DNA of 64,000 nt from CAHJWH01 sp965198905 (GCA_965198905.1 OZ240678.1:1426001-1490000); one strand, 5' to 3'; positions 24,235 to 33,479 are shown, counted from the first letter of the stretch. The notes: generated by a model not told the origin, from the sequence alone. Made by a program: numbers and translations.

Positions 24235-26352
24235 ATGAGCGTCTCTCTGTCCAGCATCTTGAACATCGCCACCAGCGGGCTGGAGGTGGCGCAGACTGGG
24301 CTGAACACCGTCTCCAACAACATCTCCAACGTGAACACCGCGGGCTATGTGCGCGAGGTGGTCAACCAGGGCTCGCTGAGTGCGGCGGGCGCGGGCGCAG
24401 GGGTCAGCGTCGAGGACATCGCGCGCACCACCAACCAGTTCCTGGAGACGGCCAACCTGAAGGCCACCGCCGACACCGGGGCGGCGTCGATCACCTCCTC
24501 CATGCTCGACCAGGCGTCGAGCCTGTTCGGCGACCCGTCCAGCAGCGGCTCCTTCTTCGGCCGGCTGGACAGCGTCTTCTCCGCCTTCTCCACCCTGTCG
24601 GCCAACCCCTCGGCCACCGCCCAGGCCTCGGCGGTGAGCCAGGTCAGCCAGTTCCTGAACCAGTCCAAGTCCATCAGCGCGAGCCTGGGCCAGCTCAGCA
24701 CCACCGCCGACGCCCAGATCACCACCGATGTGGGCAAGGTGAACAGCCTGCTGTCCCAGATCAGCAAGCTGAACAGCACCATCTCCCAGGCCACCGTCAC
24801 AGGCGCCGACGCCACCGGCGCGCAGAACCAGCAGAGCGCGCTGATCGGCCAGCTGTCGGGCTTGATGAACGTGAGCGTGGCGGCCAACGCCACTGGGGGG
24901 GTGACGGTGAAGGCGTCCGACGGGTCGGTGCTGGCCAGCGACCGGGGCGCGGCCAGCCTGAGCTATGACGGCTCCGGCGCCATGGGCCAGATCAACGTGA
25001 CCTCCGTCGGCGGGGTGACCCAGACGCTGGGCGCGCGGCTGACCAGCGGGGAGCTGGCCGGGCTGGTCAGCCTTCGCAACACCGCCCTGCCCTCGATCTC
25101 CAGCCAGCTCGCCAACCTGACGAGCCAGACCGCGACCACGCTGAACCAGGTCTCCAACAGCTTCTCCAGCGTGCCGGCGCCCTCCACCCTGACCGGGCGG
25201 AACACCGGCATGGACCTGGCCACCGACGTCTCCAACTTCACCGGCCAGACGACGGTGGGGGTGGTGAACAGCGCAGGCGTACTGCAGTCGAGCGTCGCCA
25301 TCGACTTCTCCGCCGGGACCATGACGGCAGGGGGCTCGACGGTCAGCTTCACCCCGTCCAGCTTCCTGTCCACCCTGAACAGCCAGCTCGGCGGCGCGGC
25401 CACGGCCAGCTTTTCCAACGGAGCCCTGTCGATCGCGGCGGGGACGAGCGGGAACGGGGTGGTGATCGCCGACAATGCGACCACGCCCAGCGCCAAGGCG
25501 GGGCAGGGCTTTTCCGACTTCTTCGGGCTGAACGACCTGGTCAGCTCCGCCACGCCCAGCGACTACGACACCGGGCTGACAGCCTCGAGCGCCAGCGGCT
25601 ATCCCGCCGGCCAGTCGATCAGCTTCCGGCTCACCGGCGCCGACGGCTCCACCCTGAAGGACGTCACGGTGAGCACGCCGGCCGGCGGTACGATGGCCGA
25701 CCTGGTGGGGGCGCTGAACAGCCCGAGCAGCGGGGTGGGGCTCTACGGCGCCTTCCAGCTCGACGCTGATGGGGAGCTGGCCTTCACCCCGACCGGCGGC
25801 TCGGGGGTCAGCCTGTCTGTGGCCAGCGACACCACCGCCAACACCGCCACCGGGACCTCGATCAGCCAGCTGTTTGGCATCGGCGATGCGGCGCGCACCG
25901 CAGCGGCCGCCGGTTATGGCGTGCGCTACGACATCGCCGACAATTCAGGCCTGCTGCAGACCTCGGCGGTGACGCTGGGCGCGACGGCTGGTACCTCGGT
26001 GCTGGCCTCCGGCGACACCTCGGGCGCCGACGCCTTCGCCACCGCTGGCCAGACCCGGCTGGCCTTCGCCGCCGCGGGCGAGGCCCCGGCGACCACCACC
26101 ACCCTGTCCGGCTACGCCTCCAACCTCAGCGGGTCGATCGCCACCCAGGCCGCCGACGCCGACACCGCCGCCACCAGCGCGTCGGCGGTCGCGACCGAGA
26201 CCCAGGCGCGCCTGAGTTCGGCCGAGGGGGTGAACGTGGACCAGGAGATGATCTCGCTGACCACCTACCAGCAGGCCTACAGCGCGTCGGCGCGGCTGGT
26301 GCAGGCGACCTCGAACATGTTCACCGCCTTGATGTCCATCACCACCAGCTGA
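24235..26352 (+). CDS. flgK: Flagellar hook-associated protein 1
   Basis: FlgK joins the hook to the filament. 705 residues. The N terminus has the flagellar rod/hook signature (LNIATSGLEVAQTGLNTVSNNISNVNTAGYVRE) and the C terminus the matching helix (EGVNVDQEMISLTTYQQAYSASARLVQATSNMF). The middle is Ser/Thr/Ala/Gly-rich and low in aromatic residues, as in other alphaproteobacterial FlgK proteins. It is followed by flgL after 11 bases. I found no clear sigma-54 promoter upstream. Confidence 0.95.
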   Translation: MSVSLSSILNIATSGLEVAQTGLNTVSNNISNVNTAGYVREVVNQGSLSAAGAGAGVSVEDIARTTNQFLETANLKATADTGAASITSSMLDQASSLFGDPSSSGSFFGRLDSVFSAFSTLSANPSATAQASAVSQVSQFLNQSKSISASLGQLSTTADAQITTDVGKVNSLLSQISKLNSTISQATVTGADATGAQNQQSALIGQLSGLMNVSVAANATGGVTVKASDGSVLASDRGAASLSYDGSGAMGQINVTSVGGVTQTLGARLTSGELAGLVSLRNTALPSISSQLANLTSQTATTLNQVSNSFSSVPAPSTLTGRNTGMDLATDVSNFTGQTTVGVVNSAGVLQSSVAIDFSAGTMTAGGSTVSFTPSSFLSTLNSQLGGAATASFSNGALSIAAGTSGNGVVIADNATTPSAKAGQGFSDFFGLNDLVSSATPSDYDTGLTASSASGYPAGQSISFRLTGADGSTLKDVTVSTPAGGTMADLVGALNSPSSGVGLYGAFQLDADGELAFTPTGGSGVSLSVASDTTANTATGTSISQLFGIGDAARTAAAAGYGVRYDIADNSGLLQTSAVTLGATAGTSVLASGDTSGADAFATAGQTRLAFAAAGEAPATTTTLSGYASNLSGSIATQAADADTAATSASAVATETQARLSSAEGVNVDQEMISLTTYQQAYSASARLVQATSNMFTALMSITTS

Positions 26353-26363
26353 GGGCGAGCCCC

Positions 26364-27299
26364 ATGATGAGCCCCATCTCCACCGCCAACCTGTACGCCG
26401 CCATGGCCTCCAACATCGGCCTGGCCCAGACCCAGGAGGCCAACGACGCCGCCGAGGTCTCCAGCGGCAAGATCGCCACCGACCTCGCCGGCTACGGCTC
26501 CACGTCCGGCACGCTCACGGCGGTGAACAGCGTGGCCTCCCGGCTGACCGGCTACGTGGCCAACACCCAGGCCCTGTCCAGCAAGCTCGACGTGCAGGAC
26601 CAGGCGCTGTCGCAGGTGGGGACCGCCGCCCAGTCGGCGCGCACCGCCGTGGCCGAGGCGCTCGCCAACAACAGCGCCGACGACCTGATGACCAGCCTGC
26701 AGAGTCAGATGAGCACGGCCGCCGGCGCGCTGAACACCCAATATGACGGCCAGTACCTGTTCTCCGGAGGCCAGGCGAACACCGCGCCGATGGCGGCGAG
26801 CCAGCTCTCCGACCTGACGGCGGCGAGCCCCCTGTCCTCGGTGTTCAAGAACGGCCAGACCGCCCAGGTGAGCCGGCTGGACGACAGGACGGTGGTGAAG
26901 ACCGGCGTGCTGGCCAGCGACGCCGGCACGCCGCTGATGAGCGCCCTGGCCGCCGTACAGGCCTATAACGCCGGACCCAACGGGCCCCTGACCGGCACGC
27001 TGACGTCGGCCCAGGCCAGCTTCCTGTCCAACGTCCTGTCCCAGTTCGACACCGCCATCACCTCGGCCAACACCACCACGGCCGACAACGGCGTGGTGGC
27101 CCAGCAGGTGGGCGACGCCACCACCCGGCTCACCGACCAGCAGACCGCTATCGCCGGGGTCGTCACCAACCTCACCACCCCCGACGAGGCGCAGGTGGCC
27201 ACCCAGCTCAGCCTGGCCCAGACCACGCTGCAGGCTTCGGCCCAGGTCTTCTCCAGCCTGCAGGCGGACAGCCTGCTGAAGGTGCTCAGCGGCGGCTAA
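26364..27299 (+). CDS. flgL: Flagellar hook-associated protein 3
   Basis: FlgL is the second hook-filament junction protein, flagellin-like at both ends. 311 residues. The N-terminal helix (ISTANLYAAMASNIGLAQTQEANDAAEVSSGK) and C-terminal helix (TQLSLAQTTLQASAQVFSSLQADSLLKVL) form the coiled-coil D0/D1 region, and QYDGQYLFSGGQANTAP is a classic FlgL segment. Directly downstream of flgK in a two-gene operon. Confidence 0.94.
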   Translation: MMSPISTANLYAAMASNIGLAQTQEANDAAEVSSGKIATDLAGYGSTSGTLTAVNSVASRLTGYVANTQALSSKLDVQDQALSQVGTAAQSARTAVAEALANNSADDLMTSLQSQMSTAAGALNTQYDGQYLFSGGQANTAPMAASQLSDLTAASPLSSVFKNGQTAQVSRLDDRTVVKTGVLASDAGTPLMSALAAVQAYNAGPNGPLTGTLTSAQASFLSNVLSQFDTAITSANTTTADNGVVAQQVGDATTRLTDQQTAIAGVVTNLTTPDEAQVATQLSLAQTTLQASAQVFSSLQADSLLKVLSGG

Positions 27300-27337
27300 C
27301 GCAGCGGAGCGGCGGCTCGCGGCGTTCCGGGGTGGTG

Positions 27338-27901
27338 ATGATCGAACGCCGAAACATTCCCAACCTGCTCACCCTGGCGCGTATCGGGGCGGGCGGCGTC
27401 GTGTTCGCCCTCCTGGCGGGGCTCGCGGCGGGAGGGGTTCGCAGCCTGGCGGTATGGGCGTTCGCGGTGTTCGCTGCAGGGTCGATCACCGACTTTTTCG
27501 ACGGCTGGCTGGCGCGCAAGTGGGCGGTGACCTCGGCCTGGGGCGTGGCGCTCGATCCCATCGCCGACAAGATCGCGGTGACCGCAGGCGTGCTCGGCCT
27601 GGTGCTGGCGGGCGCGGGGCTGGCCGTGGCGATCCCAGGCTTCCTGATCCTGTTTCGGGAGGTGTTCGTCTCTGGCCTGCGGGAAGCCGGCGCGGGGCGC
27701 GGCGCCAAGCTGCCGGTGACGTGGCTCGCCAAGTGGAAGACGACGGTGCAGCTGGTCGCCCTGTCGCTGGCGATGCTGGCCATGGGCCTGTCGGCGGCCT
27801 GGCTCGGGGAGGTCGCTACCGTCCTGCTATGGATCGCCGCGGCCATGACGCTGTGGACCGGCGCGCAGTACGCCTTGGCGTTCAACAGATCGGCGGCCTG
27901 A
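27338..27901 (+). CDS. pgsA: CDP-diacylglycerol-glycerol-3-phosphate phosphatidyltransferase
   Basis: Membrane enzyme making phosphatidylglycerol phosphate. 187 residues from the ATG at 27338; two in-frame GTG codons (27332, 27335) are alternative starts. The CDP-alcohol phosphotransferase motif D-x2-D-G-x2-A-R-x8-G-x3-D-x3-D is present as DFFDGWLAR...GVALDPIADK. IPNLLTLARI at the N terminus is typical of PgsA. Four or more hydrophobic helices follow. Other CDP-alcohol transferases share the motif, but PgsA fits best. Confidence 0.88.
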   Translation: MIERRNIPNLLTLARIGAGGVVFALLAGLAAGGVRSLAVWAFAVFAAGSITDFFDGWLARKWAVTSAWGVALDPIADKIAVTAGVLGLVLAGAGLAVAIPGFLILFREVFVSGLREAGAGRGAKLPVTWLAKWKTTVQLVALSLAMLAMGLSAAWLGEVATVLLWIAAAMTLWTGAQYALAFNRSAA

Positions 27902-27930
27902 GCCCGGTAGACCTGCAGGCCTTCAGGCCT

Positions 27931-28461
27931 TCAGGAGGCCTTGGCGCCCTCCTCGGCCGCGACGACGCGCGAGACGGCGTTGACCACTGCGCCGATGCGG
28001 ATCACCGCCTGGATCACCGTGTTGGCGACCCCGCGCTTGCGCAGCTCCTCCTCATGGGCGTCCAGGCACATGCCGCAGCCGTTGATCGCCGACACCGCCA
28101 TCGACCACAGCTCGAAATCGATCTTGTCGACTCCTGGATTGGCGATGACGTTCATGCGCAGCCTGGCCGGCAGGGTGACGTATTCATGGCTCTTCATGAT
28201 GTGCAGCGTGCGATAATACACGTTGTTCATGCCCATGATCGCCGCCGCCGCCTTGGCCGCCGTCAGCGCTTCGGCCGAAAGCGGGCAGCCGTCCTCCAGC
28301 TCGCGGATCACCTTGCCGGTCCCGACCGCATAGGCGCAGGCGATGAAGGCGCCCCACTTCTGTTGCTCGTTCAGGACCGTTTCCTTCATCAACGCCGAGA
28401 GATTCAGGCTCAGGTCTTTGGCATAGTCGGGTAAGGCGCTGTGCAGGGCGTCGACGGACAT
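27931..28461 (-). CDS. ahpD: Alkyl hydroperoxide reductase AhpD
   Basis: 176-residue peroxidatic/adaptor protein with the C-x2-C pair Cys129/Cys132 and His136 (NGCGMCLDAHEE) as in the AhpD active site. AhpD reduces AhpC using lipoyl-carrier electrons or acts as a peroxidase itself. It is divergent from oxyR, which probably controls it. No ahpC is adjacent on either side, although ahpC and ahpD are often neighbours. The opening VDALHSALPDYAKDLSLNL is family-like. Confidence 0.92.
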   Translation of the reverse strand: MSVDALHSALPDYAKDLSLNLSALMKETVLNEQQKWGAFIACAYAVGTGKVIRELEDGCPLSAEALTAAKAAAAIMGMNNVYYRTLHIMKSHEYVTLPARLRMNVIANPGVDKIDFELWSMAVSAINGCGMCLDAHEEELRKRGVANTVIQAVIRIGAVVNAVSRVVAAEEGAKAS

Positions 28462-28602
28462 CGGTCAGCTTTCGAAGGTCGAGTGGGAAAAAGGGTTCAA
28501 GAAAAGGGCTCAGGCACAGGCTTCGGCACGTCGTCGCCGAGATGGCGGTGGCGCTGGCCAAGCTCGTCGGTCTGCAGCGCATAGGACGCGCAGCGCGTGC
28601 GA

Positions 28603-28616
28603 AGGGTTGCAACCCT
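28603..28616. promoter_or_regulatory. Perfect 14-base palindrome in the ahpD-oxyR gap
   Basis: AGGGTTGCAACCCT is a perfect inverted repeat without a spacer, about 140 bases upstream of ahpD. The shape fits a dimeric repressor operator better than a terminator. The regulator is unknown. Confidence 0.35.
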
Positions 28617-28700
28617 ATTCGAGGTGATGATGTGGCTGCTGGAGGGTGTCGCCAAAGGCTGCCTTTGCTGCAGTGAAAATCGATTGTTTTTGCAGTTTGC

Positions 28701-28715
28701 ATAGGATGAGCCTAT
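28701..28715. promoter_or_regulatory. OxyR-type half-operator abutting oxyR
   Basis: ATAG-N7-CTAT is an exact match to one dimer unit of the OxyR recognition pattern. It lies inside the perfect arms CATAGG/CCTATG and directly precedes oxyR. A further CTAT lies seven bases downstream. This suits autoregulation of oxyR and, from the other face, control of ahpD. Confidence 0.6.
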
Positions 28716-28724
28716 GTGAAGACT

Positions 28725-29624
28725 ATGCTGCTCCCCACCCTGCGCCAACTCCAGTACGTCAAGCTGCTGGCCGAGCACGGCTCCTTCAGCCGCGCGGCTG
28801 AGGCGGGCTTCGTCACCCAGCCCACCCTTTCGGCGGGCATCCAGGAGCTGGAACGCACGCTCGGCGCGTCGGTGGTGGACCGGGCCCGCTCCGGAGTGAT
28901 CCTGACCGCGGTCGGCGAGGAGACGGTGCGGCGCGCGGAAGACGTGCTTACCCGCGTCGAGGACCTGGTTCAGGCGGCCCTGAGCGCCGGTCAGCCGCTC
29001 TCGGGCCGTTTTCGATTGGGGGTGATCCCCACGATCGCGCCGTTCCTGCTGCCCCGGGCCTTGCCGGCCCTGCGTGAGCGCTTCCCCAAGCTTCGGCTGT
29101 ATCTGCGCGAGGATCTGACCTCCAAGCTCGTGGCGGGGCTCAAGGCGGGGGCGCTGGATGCGGCCTTGATCGCCCTGCCCTACGACACGACGGGTCTGGA
29201 GACGGTCCGGGTCCGCGACGACGAACTGCTCGCCGCAACACACAAAGACCATCCCTTCGCCACGGCCGACTCGGTGGACCCCGACCAGATGCAGGGCGAG
29301 GACGTCATCCTGCTGGAAGACGGTCATTGCCTTCGCGAACACGCCCTGGCCGCCTGCAGCCTGGAGGCTCCGCGCGCCTCGCCGGACGGCGGGGGCTTTG
29401 CGGCGACGTCGCTTCACACCCTAGTCCAGATGGTCGGATCAGGCCTCGGCGTCTCGCTGATCCCGGCCATGGCGGTGGAGGCGGGGCTCGCGGCCCAGGC
29501 CTGCGTGTCGGTGCGGCGGTTCGGGGCCGACGCGCCCTACAGGGAGATCGTGGTGGCTTGGCGAGAGGGATCGTCGCGAGGGCGCGAGGCGCGCCTGCTG
29601 GCTGAAACCCTGCGCAGCGTCTAA
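28725..29624 (+). CDS. oxyR: Hydrogen peroxide-sensing LysR-type regulator OxyR
   Basis: LysR-family activator of peroxide defence, 299 residues from the ATG at 28725 (a GTG at 28716 would add three). The N-terminal helix-turn-helix (TLRQLQYVKLLAEHGSFSRAAEAGFVTQPTLSAGIQELE) is followed by the effector domain. The redox pair is present as GHCLREHALAAC, with the C-x8-C spacing of Cys199/Cys208 in the E. coli protein. Divergent ahpD supports the assignment. An OxyR-type half-site overlaps its translation start. Confidence 0.93.
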   Translation: MLLPTLRQLQYVKLLAEHGSFSRAAEAGFVTQPTLSAGIQELERTLGASVVDRARSGVILTAVGEETVRRAEDVLTRVEDLVQAALSAGQPLSGRFRLGVIPTIAPFLLPRALPALRERFPKLRLYLREDLTSKLVAGLKAGALDAALIALPYDTTGLETVRVRDDELLAATHKDHPFATADSVDPDQMQGEDVILLEDGHCLREHALAACSLEAPRASPDGGGFAATSLHTLVQMVGSGLGVSLIPAMAVEAGLAAQACVSVRRFGADAPYREIVVAWREGSSRGREARLLAETLRSV

Positions 29625-29686
29625 ATCGCCAAGGCTCGACGCCGCGGCGATCGCCATCGAGGATGCCTGAAGGCGCCTGACCGCCT

Positions 29687-30472
29687 TCAGCCCTCCAGCA
29701 TGATGGCGGAGAGCAGCCGGCCGTAGTCGCCCTCGCCGCGATGCACGGCGCGGCGGTTGGAGAAGAAGGCGCCCTCCTCCGCATAGGTGTCGCGGCCGAC
29801 CCATTCCGCTTCGGTTACGCCGGCGCGGGCGAGACGGTCCAAGACGAAGCCTGGCAGGTCGAAGCGCCGCTTCTGCGCGGTTTCGCCTGGCGCGAAGAAG
29901 CGGGCCGCCTCCGGTGCCCGTTCGGCGAAAGCCTGGAGGAAGTCCTCGCCGACCTCATAGCTCTGCGGCGCGATGCAGGGGCCGACCGCCGCGGTGATGC
30001 GGGCGGCCGAGGCTCCAAGCTGCTCCATCGCCGCCACTGTCGCCTCGACCACGCCGCCCAAGGCGCCGCGCCAGCCTGCATGGGCGCTGGCCACCACCTG
30101 TGCCTGCGGATCGGCGAACAGAACGGGGGCGCAATCGGCCGCCAGGGCGCCGCACACGAGCCCGACCGTCGCCGTCGCTACGCCGTCCGCCTCGTGGCGC
30201 GAGTCGCCCCAGGGGGCGTCCGCGATCACCGCGCGGGCGGAATGGACCTGATAGCAGGCGAGCAGCCGCTCCACCGGCTGGCCGAAGTGCGCCGCCGCCC
30301 GGACACGGTTCTGCGCCACAGCCGCTGCGTCGTCACGCGAGCCGCGGCCGACGTTCAGGCTGGCGTACACGCCCGACGAGACGCCGCCTTCGCGGGTGAA
30401 GAAGGCGTGGCGCACGCCTGGAAGCCCTGCGAGCAGGGGGGAGGTGACGACCGGGAGCGGGCGAGGGCTCAT
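29687..30472 (-). CDS. pgeF: Multicopper polyphenol oxidase family / peptidoglycan editing factor PgeF
   Basis: 261-residue YfiH-type protein. Family members are reported as purine nucleoside phosphorylase/deaminase enzymes and in E. coli as a factor that corrects L-Ala/L-Ser in peptidoglycan stems. The metal-site residues are seen in CYQVHSARAV, ALAADCAPV and SAHAGWRGALGG; AVGPCIAPQSYEVG is another signature. It starts within the stop of the upstream methyltransferase gene (ATGA), so lgt-midA-pgeF form one operon. Confidence 0.9.
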   Translation of the reverse strand: MSPRPLPVVTSPLLAGLPGVRHAFFTREGGVSSGVYASLNVGRGSRDDAAAVAQNRVRAAAHFGQPVERLLACYQVHSARAVIADAPWGDSRHEADGVATATVGLVCGALAADCAPVLFADPQAQVVASAHAGWRGALGGVVEATVAAMEQLGASAARITAAVGPCIAPQSYEVGEDFLQAFAERAPEAARFFAPGETAQKRRFDLPGFVLDRLARAGVTEAEWVGRDTYAEEGAFFSNRRAVHRGEGDYGRLLSAIMLEG

Positions 30473-31503
30473 GCGGCTGGCTCAGCAAGGGTGAACCCGG
30501 GGGGCGCTAGCCCCGGCGTGTGGATCGAGACCACCTTGAACAGCTCGCCCATCTGACTTGGGCCGGTGAGCCGGTCCAGCTGCCGGGCGATGGTGTCGCG
30601 CCGATCCGGGCGGCTGCACGTCAGGACCTCGGCGCGCTGACGGATGCCGAGGCTCCGCAGGAAGCCGCCCTGGGTGACGATGGCCGACGTCGCCGCCCCT
30701 GCAGCGCGAGCGGCTCCGACGACAGATGGAAAGTCCACGTGCATGGTCAGATCGGCGGCCCCGGCGCTTTCCAGCGGGTCGACCCTGGCGTGGCGAGCGA
30801 GCGCCTGCAAGGTGTCGCCAAACCCCGGCGCATCGCGGCCGTAGTCGATCACCAAAGCCGCGCCGCCGTCTTCAGCCACCCTCGCGCCGATCTCTGCGGC
30901 CAAGGCGGTCTGCGCCGGCGACGCCTCCACGATGGCACCACGGGGCGCGTCCGGCGGGAGTTCGGAGAGTGCGCCGGACGGCGGCGGGGCCAGGCCGAAG
31001 ATCAGCGCGCCCCCGGCGTCCAGTCCGATCCGCCGCTCCGCCCAGCCCTCGTCCGTGCGCACGAGCTGGCGCGCGGGCAGGCAGTCGAACACCTCGTTGG
31101 CGATCAGGATCAGGGGTGCGCCGTCCGGAACCTGCGCGAGAGCGTCGACGAAGCGCGGCGACGCGGCGACCAGCCTCTCGGCCTGGCGGCGGCGAAGCGG
31201 TTGGCTGGGCTCGACCAACCACAGGTCTACCGCGGAGATGAGGCCGGGCGCGCGCTGCAGCAGCCGCAGCGCGTCCAGCATCAGCGTCCCGTCCCCGGGC
31301 CCGAGTTCCACTAAGCGGAAGGGCGAGGGCGATCCAAGCTGGCCCCACACCTCGGCGATCCAGGCGCCCAACAGTTCGCCGAACATCTGGGAGACCTGGG
31401 GCGCAGTGATGAAGTCGCCCTCGGCGCCGATCCGCGAACGGGTCGCGTAGTAGCCGTAGCCGGGATCGTGCAGGCACGCGGTCATGAACTCCGCCACGGT
31501 CAT
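30469..31503 (-). CDS. MidA/NDUFAF7-family SAM-dependent methyltransferase
   Basis: COG1565 protein; the mitochondrial homologue NDUFAF7 methylates an arginine of complex I during assembly. The SAM-binding motif LVELGPGDGTLMLDALR and the segments GEGDFITAPQVSQMFGELLG-like and IANEVFDCLPARQLV are diagnostic. The first ATG (31503) gives 344 residues, but conserved sequence (RLARRIALEGPMTVAEF) begins upstream of it. The only codon available to include that part is a CTG at 31578 overlapping the lgt stop (CTGA), preceded by GAGG. A true start there would give 369 residues. Confidence 0.88.
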   Translation of the reverse strand: MTVAEFMTACLHDPGYGYYATRSRIGAEGDFITAPQVSQMFGELLGAWIAEVWGQLGSPSPFRLVELGPGDGTLMLDALRLLQRAPGLISAVDLWLVEPSQPLRRRQAERLVAASPRFVDALAQVPDGAPLILIANEVFDCLPARQLVRTDEGWAERRIGLDAGGALIFGLAPPPSGALSELPPDAPRGAIVEASPAQTALAAEIGARVAEDGGAALVIDYGRDAPGFGDTLQALARHARVDPLESAGAADLTMHVDFPSVVGAARAAGAATSAIVTQGGFLRSLGIRQRAEVLTCSRPDRRDTIARQLDRLTGPSQMGELFKVVSIHTPGLAPPGFTLAEPAA

Positions 31504-31574
31504 CGGACCTTCGAGGGCGATCCTGCGCGCAAGCCGTCCGGTGAAAGCCGCGACGGCCGGGTCCTCCGCCCCGC

Positions 31575-32504
31575 TCAGGGCCGGACCTCGCCGGACTCGT
31601 CGTTGGCTTCCGTGACGTCGGCGGCGAGGCCCTGCATGGGATCGTGGCCGCCCTCCACCACGTCCAGCCCGTCGTCCGGCGCTTCGGTCGCGCCGATGGC
31701 CAGGGCGGAGGGGCGACGCGCGTAGAGGATCATGCCCAGACCCACCAGCACCATGGGCGCGGAAAGCATGATCCCCATGGTCAGGCCGAGCGGGAAGTGG
31801 GGCATGTCGCGATCCGGCTCGCGCACGTTCTCCAGGGTGATCCGCGCCAGGCCGTAGAAGGTCAGGAACAGGCCGGTGAGCATGGCCCGCCGGGGCAGCA
31901 GCTTTGCGCCATGGGTGGCCCAGCGCAGGATCAGGAACAGCACGATCCCTTCCAGCCCCGCCTCGTAGAGCTGGCTTGGATGGCGAGGTAGGAGACCGGC
32001 GCGGGGGAAGATGATCCCCCACGGCAGGGTCGTCGGCCGACCCCACAGTTCCCCGTTGATGAAGTTGGCGATGCGTCCGAAGAACAGCCCGATCGGCACG
32101 CAGGGCGCGGTGATGTCCGCCAGCCGCAGCAGGTCGATCCGGTTCCTGCGCGAGAACAGGTAGAGCGCGATCACCACCCCGATCAGGCCGCCGTGGAAGC
32201 TCATGCCCCCGTGCCAGGCCTTGAAGATCTCCAGCGGGTCGGTCCAGATCACGCTGGTGTTGTAGAACAGGATAGAGCCCAGCCGGCCGCCGACCACGAT
32301 GCCGACGGCGATCCATAGCACCAGGTCGTCCACCTGAATCTCGGTGGCGGTGGGCGCCATGCCGCGCCAGATGCGCCGGTTCCTGACCAGCGCCACGGTG
32401 TAGCGCCAGCCGAGCAGGATGCCGGCCACATAGGCCAGGGCGTACCAGCGGATCGCGAACGGCCCGAGCTGTAACAGCACCGGGTTGAAGTGGGGGAAGG
32501 GCAA
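31575..32504 (-). CDS. lgt: Prolipoprotein diacylglyceryl transferase
   Basis: Lgt transfers diacylglycerol from phosphatidylglycerol to the lipobox cysteine of prolipoproteins in the inner membrane. 309 residues, about seven hydrophobic helices. The signature GRIANFINGELWGRPT and the GGMSFHGGLIGVV and HPSQLYEAGLEG segments, including the essential His and Arg, are present. A charged acidic tail of about 40 residues follows the last helix. First gene of a three-gene operon. Substrates in this window include HfaB and YnbE. Confidence 0.95.
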   Translation of the reverse strand: MPFPHFNPVLLQLGPFAIRWYALAYVAGILLGWRYTVALVRNRRIWRGMAPTATEIQVDDLVLWIAVGIVVGGRLGSILFYNTSVIWTDPLEIFKAWHGGMSFHGGLIGVVIALYLFSRRNRIDLLRLADITAPCVPIGLFFGRIANFINGELWGRPTTLPWGIIFPRAGLLPRHPSQLYEAGLEGIVLFLILRWATHGAKLLPRRAMLTGLFLTFYGLARITLENVREPDRDMPHFPLGLTMGIMLSAPMVLVGLGMILYARRPSALAIGATEAPDDGLDVVEGGHDPMQGLAADVTEANDESGEVRP

Positions 32505-32571
32505 GCGGGCTCCCAGGTGTCGCGGCTCGGGCCTGGAGCCTTAGCAAAGCTTCAGGCCGCCGTCGCCCGCC

Positions 32572-33285
32572 TCAGCGCTCCAGTTCGTAGGTGGCGCTGA
32601 GGCTGGCGCTCACCGTCAGCTCGCCCGCCGCCACAGGCGTCGAAGGCCGGGCCAGGCTGCGCATGGCGAAGACGGGGCGTGGGGGCCCGGAATAGCCCGA
32701 CGATCCATCCGACAGGCTGACCAGCCGCTGGAGGCGGTAGCCCATGGCTTGAGCATAGAGCGCCGCCTTGGCTTGCAACGCCATGACCGCGCGGCGCCGG
32801 GCCTCGTCCTCGACCGCGGTGGGATCGTCGAGCTGGAAGCTGATCCCGTTGATGCGGTTGGCCCCGGCGCTCACCAGGGCGTCCACCACCGCGCCGACCC
32901 GGCCGAGGTCGTGCAGCCGGGCGGTGACGGTGTTAGTGGCCTGATAGCCCGTAAGGCGGCGCGGCTTATCGCCGTCACCCCCCTCATACTGGGCCTGCAG
33001 GTCGAGCTCGGTCGTCTGCACGTCCGCCGCGGAGACCCCCCGGGACCGCAGCGTGGCGACGATGGCGTTCATCTGGGCGCGCGCCTGGGAGAAGGCGGCC
33101 GCTGCGGTCGGAGCGTCGGCCTGCACCCCGAGGCTGAGAACCGCCAAGTCCGGCGGCGCGCGGACCTCTCCTGTCGCCGAGAGGTTCAAGGTCGTCGCCG
33201 TGAACTGCGCGGCGCCCATCTCCTGCGCCTCTGCTGCGGAGGCCGAAGCCAGGGTGAGGAACGCTACAACCATCAACGCCTTCAT
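32572..33285 (-). CDS. SIMPL domain (DUF541) periplasmic protein
   Basis: 237 residues with a signal peptide (about 1-20, VVAFLTLASASAAEA). The SIMPL/DUF541 domain spans the rest: LNLSATGEVRAPPDLAVLSLGVQ at the start, LRSRGVSAADVQTTELDLQAQY, GYQATNTVTARLHDLGRVGAVVDAL and the C-terminal VSASLSATYEL. Members form oligomeric periplasmic or outer-membrane rings of poorly defined function. Divergent from the TPP-enzyme gene. Confidence 0.87.
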   Translation of the reverse strand: MKALMVVAFLTLASASAAEAQEMGAAQFTATTLNLSATGEVRAPPDLAVLSLGVQADAPTAAAAFSQARAQMNAIVATLRSRGVSAADVQTTELDLQAQYEGGDGDKPRRLTGYQATNTVTARLHDLGRVGAVVDALVSAGANRINGISFQLDDPTAVEDEARRRAVMALQAKAALYAQAMGYRLQRLVSLSDGSSGYSGPPRPVFAMRSLARPSTPVAAGELTVSASLSATYELER

Positions 33286-33479
33286 GCACCCTGTCCCCTC
33301 GCGGCTGATCTGCGACGACCCGGCGGTTAGCCGGGGTTTGAGGCTGAAAGTAGCTACACCTTGCGATTTCGTACGCCGCCCGGCGGAACGCGGGCCGGAT
33401 CGGGATGTTCTCCAGGCCTGACCCTGGCGACGCGTCCAAGGCGTCCCATAGCTGCGCTTTCGCGCAAAAGGAGCCCCTC

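Noticed and set aside
30469..32547. 692-codon frame suggesting an Lgt-region/methyltransferase fusion
   Set aside because: Only the last ~370 codons are methyltransferase; the front is the wrong frame of lgt.
33318..33338. CCCGGC/GCCGGG hairpin followed by GTTT as a terminator
   Set aside because: It lies between divergent genes where no transcript should end; a chance GC-rich stem is more likely.
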